Shown here piece after piece: positions 47,166-58,060 of a stretch of 64,000 nucleotides of DNA. How positions within the stretch are numbered: position 1 is the stretch's first letter; the number at the start of each line of letters is the position of its first letter. The translations under genes and the position numbers were made by a program. The notes under the pieces were generated by a model that was not told where the DNA came from, searched no databases, and saw nothing but the letters and a program-made list of their open reading frames with translations. The stretch is taken from the NCBI GenBank assembly GCA_963932465.1, contig OZ010791.1:620069800-620133799 (forward strand), read 5' to 3'. The stretch comes from Maratus speciosus. Lineage: Eukaryota; Arthropoda; Arachnida; Araneae; Salticidae.

Positions 47166-48588
47166 TCTCTCTATTCTAAAAAAAAGTAACTACCGCTGTC
47201 ACCGCCGCCGTCACCGCCGCCGCCGGTTTTGAATTTTCTGTGACTGAAAGTCTTTCTTCGTTAATATTAAGAAAAATAATGCATATAAAAATATAAAAAT
47301 CGGTGGTTTTATACAGAAATGTTTGATAAACACGCTGAAGCAGACAGTTTTCAAATCGAAGGATTATTTTAAGAGATATTTAATGCTAAAGTTGGACAAA
47401 ATCGTTCCACTAAAAAAGTTTTATAGCAGCAAAAACTATACATGGCAGTGTAATCATTTTTAGATCATTTTATGCGTTAGAATTTGCCGGAGTGCAGATT
47501 GCATTAATTTTTTTATTTTGACTCATTTTTTGAGGTTTTATTTCTATTTTAAATTCAAATTTTCAGCATTTCTAGAGATATTTTTTACAGATTTTAGAAA
47601 GTGATATTAATTTAAACTGTTGCCAACTGTATAAACAGAGGAAGCAATAATGTTTGCTTCAAAAAAAAATATTTATAAGTGTTAATAAATTAAAAATTTA
47701 TTTACACGTGACTATTATAAACAGAAAAAAAAAACATTTGGAATTAGAATTAAATAATTATGTGCAAAAAGCAGGAACTTATTAAAAATTACGTCATAAA
47801 AACTATAATTACACGTGAATTTTAAGAGAGAAAGGAATTTGTAAAATAATAAATTTATTAACATGCGTTAGAAGTATTAAATAGGAGAAATTACGTCATA
47901 TTTACGTCACATTACAGTTATTACATAAAATGAACGCAAAATAATATTGCAAAACGGTTTAAATTTAAAAATTGCGCTAGACATTTATTTGATATTTTGA
48001 GAGGATACTTTTCAACTGGTATTTTCACGTGAATATTTAACAGAGAAAGAATAGCTTGGTAAAAATTACGTCAGATTAAAAACGATTAATTTAAAATGTC
48101 TCATTTAAAAGAGCTTTCTTTTCGCTTTGTTAAAAAATACCAGGATACAAAAACTCTGTTTACTTAATTCCTTTTATATTAGCTTATTTTGAAATGTTGT
48201 TACACGTGTCTACGTCATCAAATTATTTTTATTTCGACGTTTTATTTGTATTTTGATTAATGTTGTACTAATTTATTTGTTCTTTCGTTATTTAAAATAA
48301 AAATTATGTCAATTTGTATAATTTGGCGAGTGGTTTGGCCATTTATATAATTTGGCGAAATGGGTCGACGGGATAATCAAGTAGTAACGCAGCGGATTTT
48401 GCGTTAAAATTCCCCAATCAAAGAGAAATGAATAGAAATTCGTTTATAGGGAGATCGCCACTGTTTTTTAAATTATAATTCAATCTTTCGAAATATTTTT
48501 AAAGCCGATCAAATTAGCGTGCATTTAGAGTCTGCGGTGTCTGGGCGGGGGTTGGCGAGCGTAGCTCGTAGGGGGCCGAGCCCCCTAG
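47166..48588 (+). mobile_element. Non-autonomous Helitron, copy B
   Basis: Begins A|TCTCTCTATTCTAAAAAAAAG, aligning to the start of copy A, and ends with GGGGGCCGAGCCCCC then TAG|T, i.e. a hairpin plus CTAG terminus between A and T. It lacks the TTAA element of copy A, having a single TTAA instead. It carries a GCC/GTC trinucleotide patch near its start (about 47201-47224) and a MITE family-2 fragment (48190-48392). No Rep/helicase. It lies only 26 bp upstream of a second, unrelated Helitron. Confidence 0.75.
48190..48392. mobile_element. MITE family 2, partial copy
   Basis: TACACGTGTCTACGTCATCAA..., ATTTAAAATAAAAATTATGTCA, GGTTTGGC and GTCGACGGGATAATCAAGTA match the middle and right half of 1789-2277. 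The left terminal part is missing. It replaces about 60 bp present in Helitron copy A. Confidence 0.55.
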
Positions 48589-48659
48589 TAGTTTAAAACA
48601 AACTTAATCCTTTATCTATACTCCTATTATAAAGAGGAAAAAATTGTTTATTTGTTGGA

Positions 48660-49169
48660 GATAAGCTCTGGAACTACCGAACCGATTCCAAAAGTAATGG
48701 TATCAAAATGATGGTGTTAGTCCAACTTAGAACATAGGCTATATCTTATGTCGGTGCCACTACCCCAAAGGGGGTGTAAGAGCAAAAAACGTTCTAAAAA
48801 TGCGATTTTAGCGTTACTGGAGGGCCTAGAAATATGAAATTTTGAATATTAGTTCCTTATAAGATATAAATGACGTCTAAGAACAGTTCTTAAACAAATC
48901 GAAATTTAAAAGAAGTGAAAATGCACAAAATGCGTTCTAAAAAACGTTCTAAATGGTAGTTTCTACGCAATCTCAGGAAATACCAAACCGATTTAAAAAA
49001 TATTGGTGTCAAAATGATGGTGACAACGCTTGCTCCAAGACAGGCTATAATTTATGTCGGTGTCACTACCCCAAAGGGGGTGCAGGAGCAACGTTCTAAA
49101 AATGCCATTTATGTGTTACTGAAGGGCCTAGAAATATGAAATTTGAAATATTAGCTACTTATTAGATAT
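48660..49169. repeat. Helitron internal repeat array, left part
   Basis: Two units built on GAAATACCAAACCGATTT, CATAGGCTAT, TTATGTCGGTGCCACTACCCC, GGGGGTGCAGGAGC, AACGTTCTAAA and AAGAACAGTTCTTA. Interrupted by the BEL insertion at the AGATATAAA/TGACGTCTAAG position of unit two. Confidence 0.7.
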
Positions 49170-49174
49170 AAAGG
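49170..49174. repeat. BEL target-site duplication, left
   Basis: AAAGG, repeated at 56309-56313. Confidence 0.9.
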
Positions 49175-49855
49175 TGTTACGGCGTAAATAACCTCAAATT
49201 TATTTGTTTATAATTTAACTCTGTTTATCTTTCATGTTGTAAAGCATAATTATAAAAGTGATTTCTTTTGACAGAAAAAATCTAATCTGTTTATCTAAAT
49301 TGTTTATAACCCTGAATCAATATTTATGAGTAACATTATGATTTCAAGGTCATGTAATATAGATTTATTTACTTTATAATAATTTTGAATTGATGGTGAT
49401 TTATTAGTTTTATAATTACTTGGATGTCATTTAAATGAATATTATAGCTATTTAGAAGATTTATAACTGCATATTGTAATTTTTATTTTGATGTTTATTT
49501 TATATAATATGTATCATTTTTAAAATGGTCAGTCTTGACTCTGTAACCAAGCAGAGAACATGTAACATGTCCTGACTCTGTAATCAGAGATGCCAATTGT
49601 TAAATCATGGCTCTGTTTAATACAGAGTGTATAGTGGAAGTCCTGACTCTGCAACCAAGCAGAGAACACATTTTTTTTTGTATTGGCTCTGTTAAATACG
49701 GAGAATTACTATTATGGAACAATTATTAACTTCTAATGATGAATAGAATTTACATACTATTTCAGTTTTATTTAATAAACTATTTATTCTAATTGCTCTC
49801 CCATCTCACTTGGATTTTTGAAAATTTATTTGTCAGACGAATTTCGGCGCCAACA
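49175..49855 (+). repeat. BEL 5-prime LTR
   Basis: 681 bp. It contains a run of similar units built on GACTCTGTAACCAAGCAGAGAAC, GACTCTGTAATCAGAG and GGCTCTGTTTAATACAGAG (about 49530-49705), each able to form a CTCTG/CAGAG hairpin; possibly a regulatory repeat. Confidence 0.95.
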
Positions 49856-49863
49856 TTTATTTT

Positions 49864-49880
49864 TGGTGCCTCGCAACCCG
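49864..49880 (+). promoter_or_regulatory. BEL primer-binding site
   Basis: TGGTGCCTCGCAACCCG starts 8 nt after the LTR. TGG is the complement of a tRNA CCA end. The matching tRNA was not identified. Confidence 0.6.
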
Positions 49881-50101
49881 CGAAACATTTTTTTTGAAAG
49901 AATAGTGAGCAGTTTGTCAAAGTGATTTGTGATTAACAAGTGTGATTTATATTTCAACCTGTGATTAGTGTGGAATTATTATTGTGCCATTTGGATTACA
50001 ACATGCCATCTACATTACCTGGAATTAACAGGTAAGAAAATATTTTTTTCATTTTCTATGAATGGTTAATGTTTTAAAATAAGAATTATTCTTTATTTAA
50101 A

Positions 50102-53100
50102 ATGGAAAATCTTGAAAAGCTGAAAGCAAAACGTTCTGTTGAACGAACGAGTTTCACGAAATTAATTACAAAATTAGAAACATTATTAAATGATGACATT
50201 GATAATACGAAAACCGATGAATTATTAGAGCTTCAAGAAATATTTCTCTTAAAAGAAACGGCTTTCCAAAGTTTGAATCGTGATATTGAAGCTCAAATAT
50301 CCGACTTAAAAGAATATGAAAAGGACATTGCTAATAGTGAAAAGTACACTGACCAAATGATCAGTGCTAAATTTAAAATTAAAAATAGATTAAGAAAATG
50401 TAAAAAGGATAATGTTTCTATGATAGCAACTAGTCGTGTAAATTCATTGAATGGTTCTGCTAGTGGAACAGAAACGAGTTCTGCAATGAAATTGCCTAAA
50501 TTAAATGTTCCAAAATTTTCTGGTGAAATCGAAGAATGGGTCGAATTTTTTAACTGTTTTGAAACATCGATACACCAGAATAAATCACTATCTAAGATAG
50601 AAAAATTCGCTTATCTAAAATCCTTGTTATGTAATCGGGCCTATAATGTGGTAGAAGGGTTTCCTTTGACAGAACAAAATTATGATACTTGTATTGATTT
50701 ATTAAAGGACCGTTTTGGTAAGGTTGATGTTATTATTAATAAACACATGACTAATTTATTAAATATGGAACCAGTTAAAAATTGTTCAAATTTAAATGCA
50801 TTAAGAAGATTGCATGACATGTGCGAAGTTAATATTAGAAGTTTAAGAAATTTGGGGGTAACATCCAGTTCTTATGGACAATTGCTAAATCCTATTTTGC
50901 TAAAGCTATTGCCCCATGAATTAGTGATTGAATATCATAGAAAACGTGATACTAGCAAAGAGTCAGATGTAACCGATCTAATTGCCTTTCTGAAATGTGA
51001 AATAGAATGTAGAGAAAAGGCTTTGTCAATGACAAGTTCTAAAAATGATGCATCCTCTTCTTTTGTACATAAAAATAAAACTGAATTTCGTGAAAAGAAA
51101 ACATCAAATAAATATCAACATGCTAATACCTTAAATGCCACTATTAAAGTTTTTTGTGTATTTTGCAAAGGTAATGATCATTTATCTTCCGAGTGTAAAA
51201 ATTTAGCTGATGATAAGAAAAGATTAATGTTACGTAAGGAGGGTAGATGTTACAAATGCTTTTTGAAATCGCATTTATCTTCGCAATGCCGCATAAAATT
51301 AAAGCCATGTCTAAATTGTAAAAGCACTGAACATAACAAATTATTTTGCTTTAAGAAAAGTTTGAAACCGGAAATTAATGAAAATCAAAATCAAACAGTT
51401 GTATCTAATTCTCATTGTAATTTTAGAAATTCTAAGCATGCTGTTTTATTGCAAACATGTTGTGTAACTGCTCAAGGTAATTCTAAATCAAAGGTAGTTC
51501 GATTATTACTTGATTCTGCAAGCGAAAAAAGCTTCATAACAAAAGCATTAGCTCGTGAATTAAATTTGCCTGTTTTAAGAAAAGAACATTTAACTGTATT
51601 CGCTTTTGGCATGGATCAAGGTCGCGAAGAAGAATATGATGTTTTTAAAATTAAATTGCGAAGTAAAATGAATTATCATCGTTTTATAGATGTTGAGGTG
51701 CTAGCTACCGATTTGATAAGTGCAACAACATTGAAGGTTCCCAATTCTGACCCTCTAGTTATAAAATACATTGAAAGTAAAAGATGGAGGTTAGCCGACC
51801 CTACGCCCGAGGAATCCGAAGTACAAATTTTACTTGGAGCTGATTATTTCTGGAATGTTCAGAGAGGTGTCATTGAAGAAATTAATGACCATTTATATGT
51901 AGCTAATACACTTTTTGGGTACACAATAGTGGGAAAAATAAACTCTAAAGGTAACGAAACAGTTAATGCTCATCTTGTATCTGTTAATGAAATAGAAAAT
52001 TTTGATTTGCAAAAGTTTTGGAAACTAGAGTCTTTGGGTATTTGTGATAGTAAAAATGAATTATTTTCACAAAAGGATTTAGATGCTCTTGATTTATTTA
52101 ATGATAATTTAAATTTTGTAAATGGAAGATATGAAACTAAACTTTTGTGGAAAGTAAATAAAAATGAATTGGAATCCAATTTTGATGTAGCTAAACGTAG
52201 ACTTTGGGGATTAAAATCAAAATTGTGCAAAAATGAATGGTTACTTAAGGAATATGAGAAAATATTAAATGAACAATGTGGTTTGGGTATAATTGAAGAA
52301 TGTGAGTTTAATAAAGATGAAATAAACACGTATTACATGCCTCACAGACCAGTAATAAGGGAAGATAAATCGACAACTAAAGTAAGAATTGTTTTTGATG
52401 CGTCATCCAAAGATAAGGGGGCAAAATCGTTAAACGAGTGCTTATTTCCTGGGCCCAATCTAAATCCTAACATATTGGACATTATTTTAAAATTCCGTCT
52501 CCACAAAATTGCTTTCTTGGCCGATATAGAAAAGGCATTCTTGCAAATCCAGATACAACAAGAAGATAGAAATTTTTTGAGGTTCCTGTGGTTTGACAAT
52601 ATCACTAGTAACAATCCCATTTTGAAGGTTTTTCGCATGACCCGTGTAACTTTTGGTGTAACAACTTCACCCTTTTTCCTTTCTGCAACCATCAAACATC
52701 ACATTGAGGGGTATAAAGATTTGTTTGGAAAAATAGTTAATATGCTGGATACTTCCTTATACGTTGATGACCTGTTTCATGGAGCTGATTCAGTAAATGA
52801 AGCTTTTGTTTTATCAAACGGTGCAGAGAAGATATTGAGTGAGGCCAATATGAAACTCAGAAAATTTAAAACCAATTCTTCCGATTTAAAATTTTTATGG
52901 AAGGAACATGGAATAAACTTTGAGGAAGACACTCTTGAACAAAATCTTTCGAAGGTATTAGGAATTATATGGATAACAGAAAGTGACACCTTGAAAATAG
53001 ACATACAACCACTTTTGGTAGAATTTGACCATAAAATTATTACCAAACGTATTGTTTTACAAACTGTGGCAAAAATTTATGATCCTATTGGACTCATTTC

Positions 53101-55330
53101 CCCTTTCGTGATAAGAATTAAATTTTTAATGCAAGAACTCTGGGAACATGGAATTGACTGGGATTCTACATTACCAGATTCTTTAAGTGGAAAATTCAGA
53201 AAATGGCATAATGAAATAAAAGACTTGGTAAATTTTGAAATTCTTAGAAAATATTTTGTAACTATCCCAAAATTAAATCCTGAAACCGCTCAACTTTTCA
53301 TATTTTCTGATGCTAGTTTAAAGGGGTATGGGTCAGTGGCTTATTTACGTGATTCTTCTTCTTGTGAAACTTCATTTGTAATAGCAAAGTCGAGAGTAGC
53401 GCCTCTCAAGAAAATTACATTGCCGCGCATCGAACTTCTTGGAGCACTTACGGCTGCAAGATTAGCGAATTATTTAAAGGAAATATTTAAAATTGTGAAT
53501 GAAAATATATTTTGTCTAAGTGACTCCCAAATTACCTTGCACTGGATTAAAGGAAGTGCTAACAACTGGAAGCCCTTTGTGGCAAACCGCGTACGCGAAA
53601 TTCAGGAACTTGTTGCTCCTGTACAATGGAAATTTTGTAAAGGAAAGGAAAATCCTGCAGATGTTCTCTCTCGTGGTTGCTCTGCATCTGAATTGATTAA
53701 TAACGAGGTATGGTTACATGGTCCTAGCTGGCTGAAGGAAGAATCGTTACCAGTATTTCCCCCTGAAACTCAACCTAATCTACCTGATGAAGAGGTCTTG
53801 CAAGAACAACGTAAAACGCTTGTTTGCTCCATATCCCAAAATATTCCAGAATTTGAGCTTTTATTTAAATTTTCATCCTGGTCTAAATTAAAACGAATTA
53901 CGGCTTGGTGCCTCAGATTCATCAAAAATAGTACATGCCCATCTGAACGAGTCTATGGTTTTTTGACTGTTCCAGAACTTGAAAGGGCAACAAATGCTAT
54001 TGTGAAATTAATTCAAAACCATGAATTCGGAGACGAACTGAAAATTCTAAAATCCAGAAAGATCCTAAATTCTAAAAGCAAACTCCTTCCTTTACATCCA
54101 TTTCTTGACGAAAATGATATTCTTCGTGTTGGAGGTAGGCTAAAAAATGCAAACTTGTCTGAATATCAAAAACATCAAATCATTCTCCCTAAAAGGCATC
54201 ATGTTACAGACTTGATAATAAAGTATTTTCATGAGAAACATCTTCATAGCGGGACTCAATTGACAATTTCAGCAATTCGACAAAAATTTTGGATAATTAA
54301 TGCTAAAGAAGCTGTGAAAAGAGAAATAAGGAAATGTGTGAAATGTTTCCGAAATTCATCACACCTTTCATCTCAGTTGATGGGAAATCTGCCATCAGCA
54401 CGCGTGACACAAGCTCAAGTATTTTCAAGAGTAGGAGTCGACTTAGCCGGCCCCTTTTTGATCAAACCTCGTAAGGGACGTGGTGTGAAACCCTTTAAAC
54501 ATTATGTTTGTCTGTATGTTTGTTTCGTAACAAAAGCTATCCATCTTGAGTTAGTCACTGATCTTACAACTGAAACCTTTCTAGCCTCATTGAAAAGATT
54601 CGTGGCTCGACGTGGAAAACCTCTAGAAATATTTTCCGACAGAGGTACAAATTTTGTAGGGGCAGACCGCGAAATAAAGAGAATGATGTCTCTAATTGCT
54701 TCTGATGAAAAATTGCACAAGTATCTTACTGACGAAATGATAGTATGGAAATTCAACCCACCTTCCGCCCCTCACTTTGGAGGCCTTTGGGAAGCGGGAA
54801 TAAAACAAATGAAAAATCATTTGAAGAGAACAATTGGTGATCAGATTTTAACTTATGAAGAATTTTTGACCTTAATTGCACAAATTGAGTCATGCTTAAA
54901 TTCAAGACCGCTTGTCGCTGAGTCTTCTGATCCAAATGACTTTACGGCTCTGACGCCAGGACATTTTATTATAGGAGCACCCTTGACCTCCTTACCTGAG
55001 CCTGATATCTCCTCTACCTATGTAACTCCTTTGGAACGTTGGAAATTGCTACAAAAGATTTTCCAAAGTTTTTGGAAAAGGTGGTCGTCAGACTATCTCT
55101 CACAATTGCAGCAACGTACAAAGTGGTTTAGAAGCAACCCGAACTTAAAAATCAATGACTTGGTGTTGATAAAGGAAGAAAACCAGCCCCCATTAAGGTG
55201 GAAATTGGGCAGAATAATTGAACTATTTCCTGGTGATGATAATATTGTTCGTGTTGTCAAATTAAAGACTTCTACTGGTGAACTGAAACGCCCTATCACA
55301 AAATTGTCTCCTCTACCGATGGACATTTAA
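50102..55330 (+). CDS. BEL/Pao Gag-Pol polyprotein, intact
   Basis: A single 1742-residue frame. Order: coiled N-terminus; Gag domain of the BEL type (KLPKLNVPKFSGEIEEW, about 130-300); three Cys/His knuckles (CVFCKGNDHLSSEC about 352, CYKCFLKSHLSSQC about 383, CLNCKSTEHNKLFC about 403); aspartic protease (LLLDSASEKSFI, about 469); RT (RIVFDASSKDKG about 762, FLADIEKAFLQI about 806, YVDD about 886); RNase H (IFSDASLKGYGS, about 1067); integrase zinc region (HEKHLHSG ... CVKCF, about 1377-1420) and core (VGVDLAGP about 1446, FSDRGTNFVG about 1512, GGLWEAG about 1560); C-terminal BEL-type domain (ERWKLLQKIF ... RPITKLSPL). It encodes particle formation, cDNA synthesis and integration. No env. 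The start is the first Met, 246 nt after the LTR. No stop or frameshift, all catalytic residues present. Confidence 0.95.
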   Translation: MENLEKLKAKRSVERTSFTKLITKLETLLNDDIDNTKTDELLELQEIFLLKETAFQSLNRDIEAQISDLKEYEKDIANSEKYTDQMISAKFKIKNRLRKCKKDNVSMIATSRVNSLNGSASGTETSSAMKLPKLNVPKFSGEIEEWVEFFNCFETSIHQNKSLSKIEKFAYLKSLLCNRAYNVVEGFPLTEQNYDTCIDLLKDRFGKVDVIINKHMTNLLNMEPVKNCSNLNALRRLHDMCEVNIRSLRNLGVTSSSYGQLLNPILLKLLPHELVIEYHRKRDTSKESDVTDLIAFLKCEIECREKALSMTSSKNDASSSFVHKNKTEFREKKTSNKYQHANTLNATIKVFCVFCKGNDHLSSECKNLADDKKRLMLRKEGRCYKCFLKSHLSSQCRIKLKPCLNCKSTEHNKLFCFKKSLKPEINENQNQTVVSNSHCNFRNSKHAVLLQTCCVTAQGNSKSKVVRLLLDSASEKSFITKALARELNLPVLRKEHLTVFAFGMDQGREEEYDVFKIKLRSKMNYHRFIDVEVLATDLISATTLKVPNSDPLVIKYIESKRWRLADPTPEESEVQILLGADYFWNVQRGVIEEINDHLYVANTLFGYTIVGKINSKGNETVNAHLVSVNEIENFDLQKFWKLESLGICDSKNELFSQKDLDALDLFNDNLNFVNGRYETKLLWKVNKNELESNFDVAKRRLWGLKSKLCKNEWLLKEYEKILNEQCGLGIIEECEFNKDEINTYYMPHRPVIREDKSTTKVRIVFDASSKDKGAKSLNECLFPGPNLNPNILDIILKFRLHKIAFLADIEKAFLQIQIQQEDRNFLRFLWFDNITSNNPILKVFRMTRVTFGVTTSPFFLSATIKHHIEGYKDLFGKIVNMLDTSLYVDDLFHGADSVNEAFVLSNGAEKILSEANMKLRKFKTNSSDLKFLWKEHGINFEEDTLEQNLSKVLGIIWITESDTLKIDIQPLLVEFDHKIITKRIVLQTVAKIYDPIGLISPFVIRIKFLMQELWEHGIDWDSTLPDSLSGKFRKWHNEIKDLVNFEILRKYFVTIPKLNPETAQLFIFSDASLKGYGSVAYLRDSSSCETSFVIAKSRVAPLKKITLPRIELLGALTAARLANYLKEIFKIVNENIFCLSDSQITLHWIKGSANNWKPFVANRVREIQELVAPVQWKFCKGKENPADVLSRGCSASELINNEVWLHGPSWLKEESLPVFPPETQPNLPDEEVLQEQRKTLVCSISQNIPEFELLFKFSSWSKLKRITAWCLRFIKNSTCPSERVYGFLTVPELERATNAIVKLIQNHEFGDELKILKSRKILNSKSKLLPLHPFLDENDILRVGGRLKNANLSEYQKHQIILPKRHHVTDLIIKYFHEKHLHSGTQLTISAIRQKFWIINAKEAVKREIRKCVKCFRNSSHLSSQLMGNLPSARVTQAQVFSRVGVDLAGPFLIKPRKGRGVKPFKHYVCLYVCFVTKAIHLELVTDLTTETFLASLKRFVARRGKPLEIFSDRGTNFVGADREIKRMMSLIASDEKLHKYLTDEMIVWKFNPPSAPHFGGLWEAGIKQMKNHLKRTIGDQILTYEEFLTLIAQIESCLNSRPLVAESSDPNDFTALTPGHFIIGAPLTSLPEPDISSTYVTPLERWKLLQKIFQSFWKRWSSDYLSQLQQRTKWFRSNPNLKINDLVLIKEENQPPLRWKLGRIIELFPGDDNIVRVVKLKTSTGELKRPITKLSPLPMDI

Positions 55331-55615
55331 TATAATAGAATTTTACTTTATTTTAACTAACTTTATTATTATTATTATTTTTTTTCTATGTCTAATTTTT
55401 GTAACTTTCTGAACTATTTTGTATATTAATGTCTTTTTCTATTTTTAGTTGTTCCAGAAACTGTTTTTTATAGAAGTAGTAGGATTTAATTGCATTTCAT
55501 TTTAGTTATACTTAACATTTAAGGTAATATTTTAAATTTGTATTTAATATTTGATTATTTAGTATGTGATAGTGGAAATTTGGTAAGTTATAATTGTTCG
55601 ATGAACTCCGTTCAT
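55331..55615 (+). other. BEL 3-prime untranslated region
   Basis: AT-rich, 285 bp, no ORF; ends at the purine tract. Confidence 0.7.
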
Positions 55616-55627
55616 GGAGGCGGAGGA
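55616..55627 (+). promoter_or_regulatory. BEL polypurine tract
   Basis: GGAGGCGGAGGA immediately before the 3-prime LTR; primes plus-strand DNA synthesis. Confidence 0.8.
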
Positions 55628-56308
55628 TGTTACGGCGTAAATAACCTCAAATTTATTTGTTTATAATTTAACTCTGTTTATCTTTCATGTTGTAAAGCAT
55701 AATTATAAAAGTGATTTCTTTTGACAGAAAAAATCTAATCTGTTTATCTAAATTGTTTATAACCCTGAATCAATATTTATGAGTAACATTATGATTTCAA
55801 GGTCATGTAATATAGATTTATTTACTTTATAATAATTTTGAATTGATGGTGATTTATTAGTTTTATAATTACTTGGATGTCATTTAAATGAATATTATAG
55901 CTATTTAGAAGATTTATAACTGCATATTGTAATTTTTATTTTGATGTTTATTTTATATAATATGTATCATTTTTAAAATGGTCAGTCTTGACTCTGTAAC
56001 CAAGCAGAGAACATGTAACATGTCCTGACTCTGTAATCAGAGATGCCAATTGTTAAATCATGGCTCTGTTTAATACAGAGTGTATAGTGGAAGTCCTGAC
56101 TCTGCAACCAAGCAGAGAACACATTTTTTTTTGTATTGGCTCTGTTAAATACGGAGAATTACTATTATGGAACAATTATTAACTTCTAATGATGAATAGA
56201 ATTTACATACTATTTCAGTTTTATTTAATAAACTATTTATTCTAATTGCTCTCCCATCTCACTTGGATTTTTGAAAATTTATTTGTCAGACGAATTTCGG
56301 CGCCAACA
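55628..56308 (+). repeat. BEL 3-prime LTR
   Basis: 681 bp, apparently identical to 49175-49855. Confidence 0.95.
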
Positions 56309-56313
56309 AAAGG
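56309..56313. repeat. BEL target-site duplication, right
   Basis: AAAGG. Confidence 0.9.
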
Positions 56314-58060
56314 ATTTCTAAGAACAGTTCTTAAATAATTTGAAATTTGAAAGGGGTGAAAATGCGCGAAAATCGTTCTAAAAAACGTTCTAATTGGTGG
56401 TTTCTACACAATCTCAGGAAATACCAAACCGATCTAAAAAAATAATGGCGTCAAAATTATGGTGACAACCCTTGCTCCAACATAGGCTATGGTTTATGTC
56501 GGTGCCACTACCCCGAAGGGGGTGCAGGTGAAAAACGTTCTAAATTGTGGCTTTTGCATTACGGAAGAGCCTAGAATCGTGAAATTAAAAAGGGGTCAAA
56601 ATGCGCAAAAAGCGTTGTAAAAAACTTACTAAATTGCGATTACTATGCAATCTCAGGAAGTACTGAACCGATTTCAATTATAATGGTGTGAGTATGATGG
56701 TGACAGATCTTGCTCCAAGATAGGCTATATTTTATATCTGTTTCCACTACCCCAGAGGAGATGCAGGAGATAAATGAGCGAAAATCGTTCTTAAAACGTT
56801 CTAAATGCCGATTTATCGGCAATATCTCAGGAAGAATGAATCTGATTTCAAACGTAATGGTAGGAAATTGATGCTGACAGCCTCTGCTCTAGCATAGACG
56901 CTATGTTATGTCGGTATCACTATCACCAAAACGTTGCAGGAGCAAAAAAGCGTTCTAAATTTCGATTTTTGTGATCGGTAGGGGCTAGCAACTTAAAATT
57001 AGGCAAGGTACATATTTAATAGATATAAATGATCTTTAAGAACAGTTTCGAAAAAATTGGAAATTTAAAAATGGGTGAAAATGCGCGAAAAGCGTCCTAA
57101 AAACGTTCTAAATTGCGATTTCTACTCAATCTAAGGAAATACCAAAGCTATTTCAAAAGTAATGGTTGCAAATCAATGGTGACAGTCCCTGCTATAACAT
57201 AGGTTATATTTTATGTTGCTGTCACTACCATCTGAGGGTTGCAAAAGCAAAACATGTTCTAATTTGCGTTTTTGCAAAACTGAGGAGTCTAACACTTTGA
57301 AGTATGGCATGGTATTTACTTACAAGATGCAACTACTTTCTAAGAACAGTCGAAAGAAAATTCCAAATTAAAAAAAATGAAGTGAGTGAAAAGCGTTATA
57401 AATTACAATTTTTAAGCAAACTTAAAAAATACCAAACCGATTAAAAAAATAATGATGACAAATTTTGGTGATAGAACCTGCTCAAACATAAGCTATATTT
57501 TATGTATGTTCCACTACCACCAGATGGTTGCAGGAGCTAAAAACTTTCTAAATTTCGATTTCTGTTATGCTGAAAGGGCTAGAAACTTTAAATATGACAT
57601 GGTAGTTACTTATAAAATATAAATGCCCTCGAAGGAGCGTCGAAAATAAATTCGAATTAAAAAGGAGTGAAGCGAAGGGGAGGTGCGAAAAGCATTCTAA
57701 AAAAGTTTTAAATTACTATTCTATGCAATTTCAGGGAATATAAACCGACTATAAAATTAATAGTTGCGAATCAATGGTAACATTCTCTGATCCTACACAG
57801 GCTATATTTTATGGCGGTGATTCTACCACCTGGGATTCACAGGAACAACAAACGTTCTAATAAAGGGCTTTAAAAGTTTTTTAAATTACGTTTCTGTGGA
57901 ATATTAGGAAATAACAAACCGATTTCAAAATTAATGTTGGCAAATTAATGGTGACAGTTCCTGTTTCAACATAGCCCTTTATGTTGAGAGAGGTGGTAGG
58001 ACTTGGAATTCGACATGATGGTTAGTTTTAAGATGTAAGAAGATGGTTTCTAAAAAATTC
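56314..58060. repeat. Helitron internal repeat array, right part
   Basis: About seven diverged units, spaced roughly 170-310 bp, each with some of: GGAAATACCAAACCGATTT (56416, 56655, 56830, 57135, 57427, 57735, 57906), AATTATGGTGACA, CATAGGCTATATTTTATG, CACTACCxCxxxxGGTTGCAGGAGC, AACGTTCTAAAT and TAAGAACAGTC. The theme continues from 48660-49169. Units are too diverged and long for CRISPR or simple satellite DNA. Confidence 0.7.

Larger units (their letters stand above)
49175..56308 (+). mobile_element. Complete BEL/Pao LTR retrotransposon
   Basis: 7134 bp with 681-bp LTRs that look identical by eye, TGTTACGGCG...CGGCGCCAACA termini, a 5-bp AAAGG duplication, a primer-binding site, a purine tract and one uninterrupted polyprotein. 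All features needed for autonomous retrotransposition appear present, so it is very young and may be active. It is inserted into the repeat array of the Helitron 48615-58392. Confidence 0.95.

Noticed and set aside
51970..55326. Minus-strand open frames opposite the BEL polyprotein
   Set aside because: Antisense shadows of a clear coding frame.
48660..58060. Regularly recurring units as CRISPR or satellite DNA
   Set aside because: The genome is eukaryotic, units are long and diverged with variable spacing, and they lie within Helitron ends.
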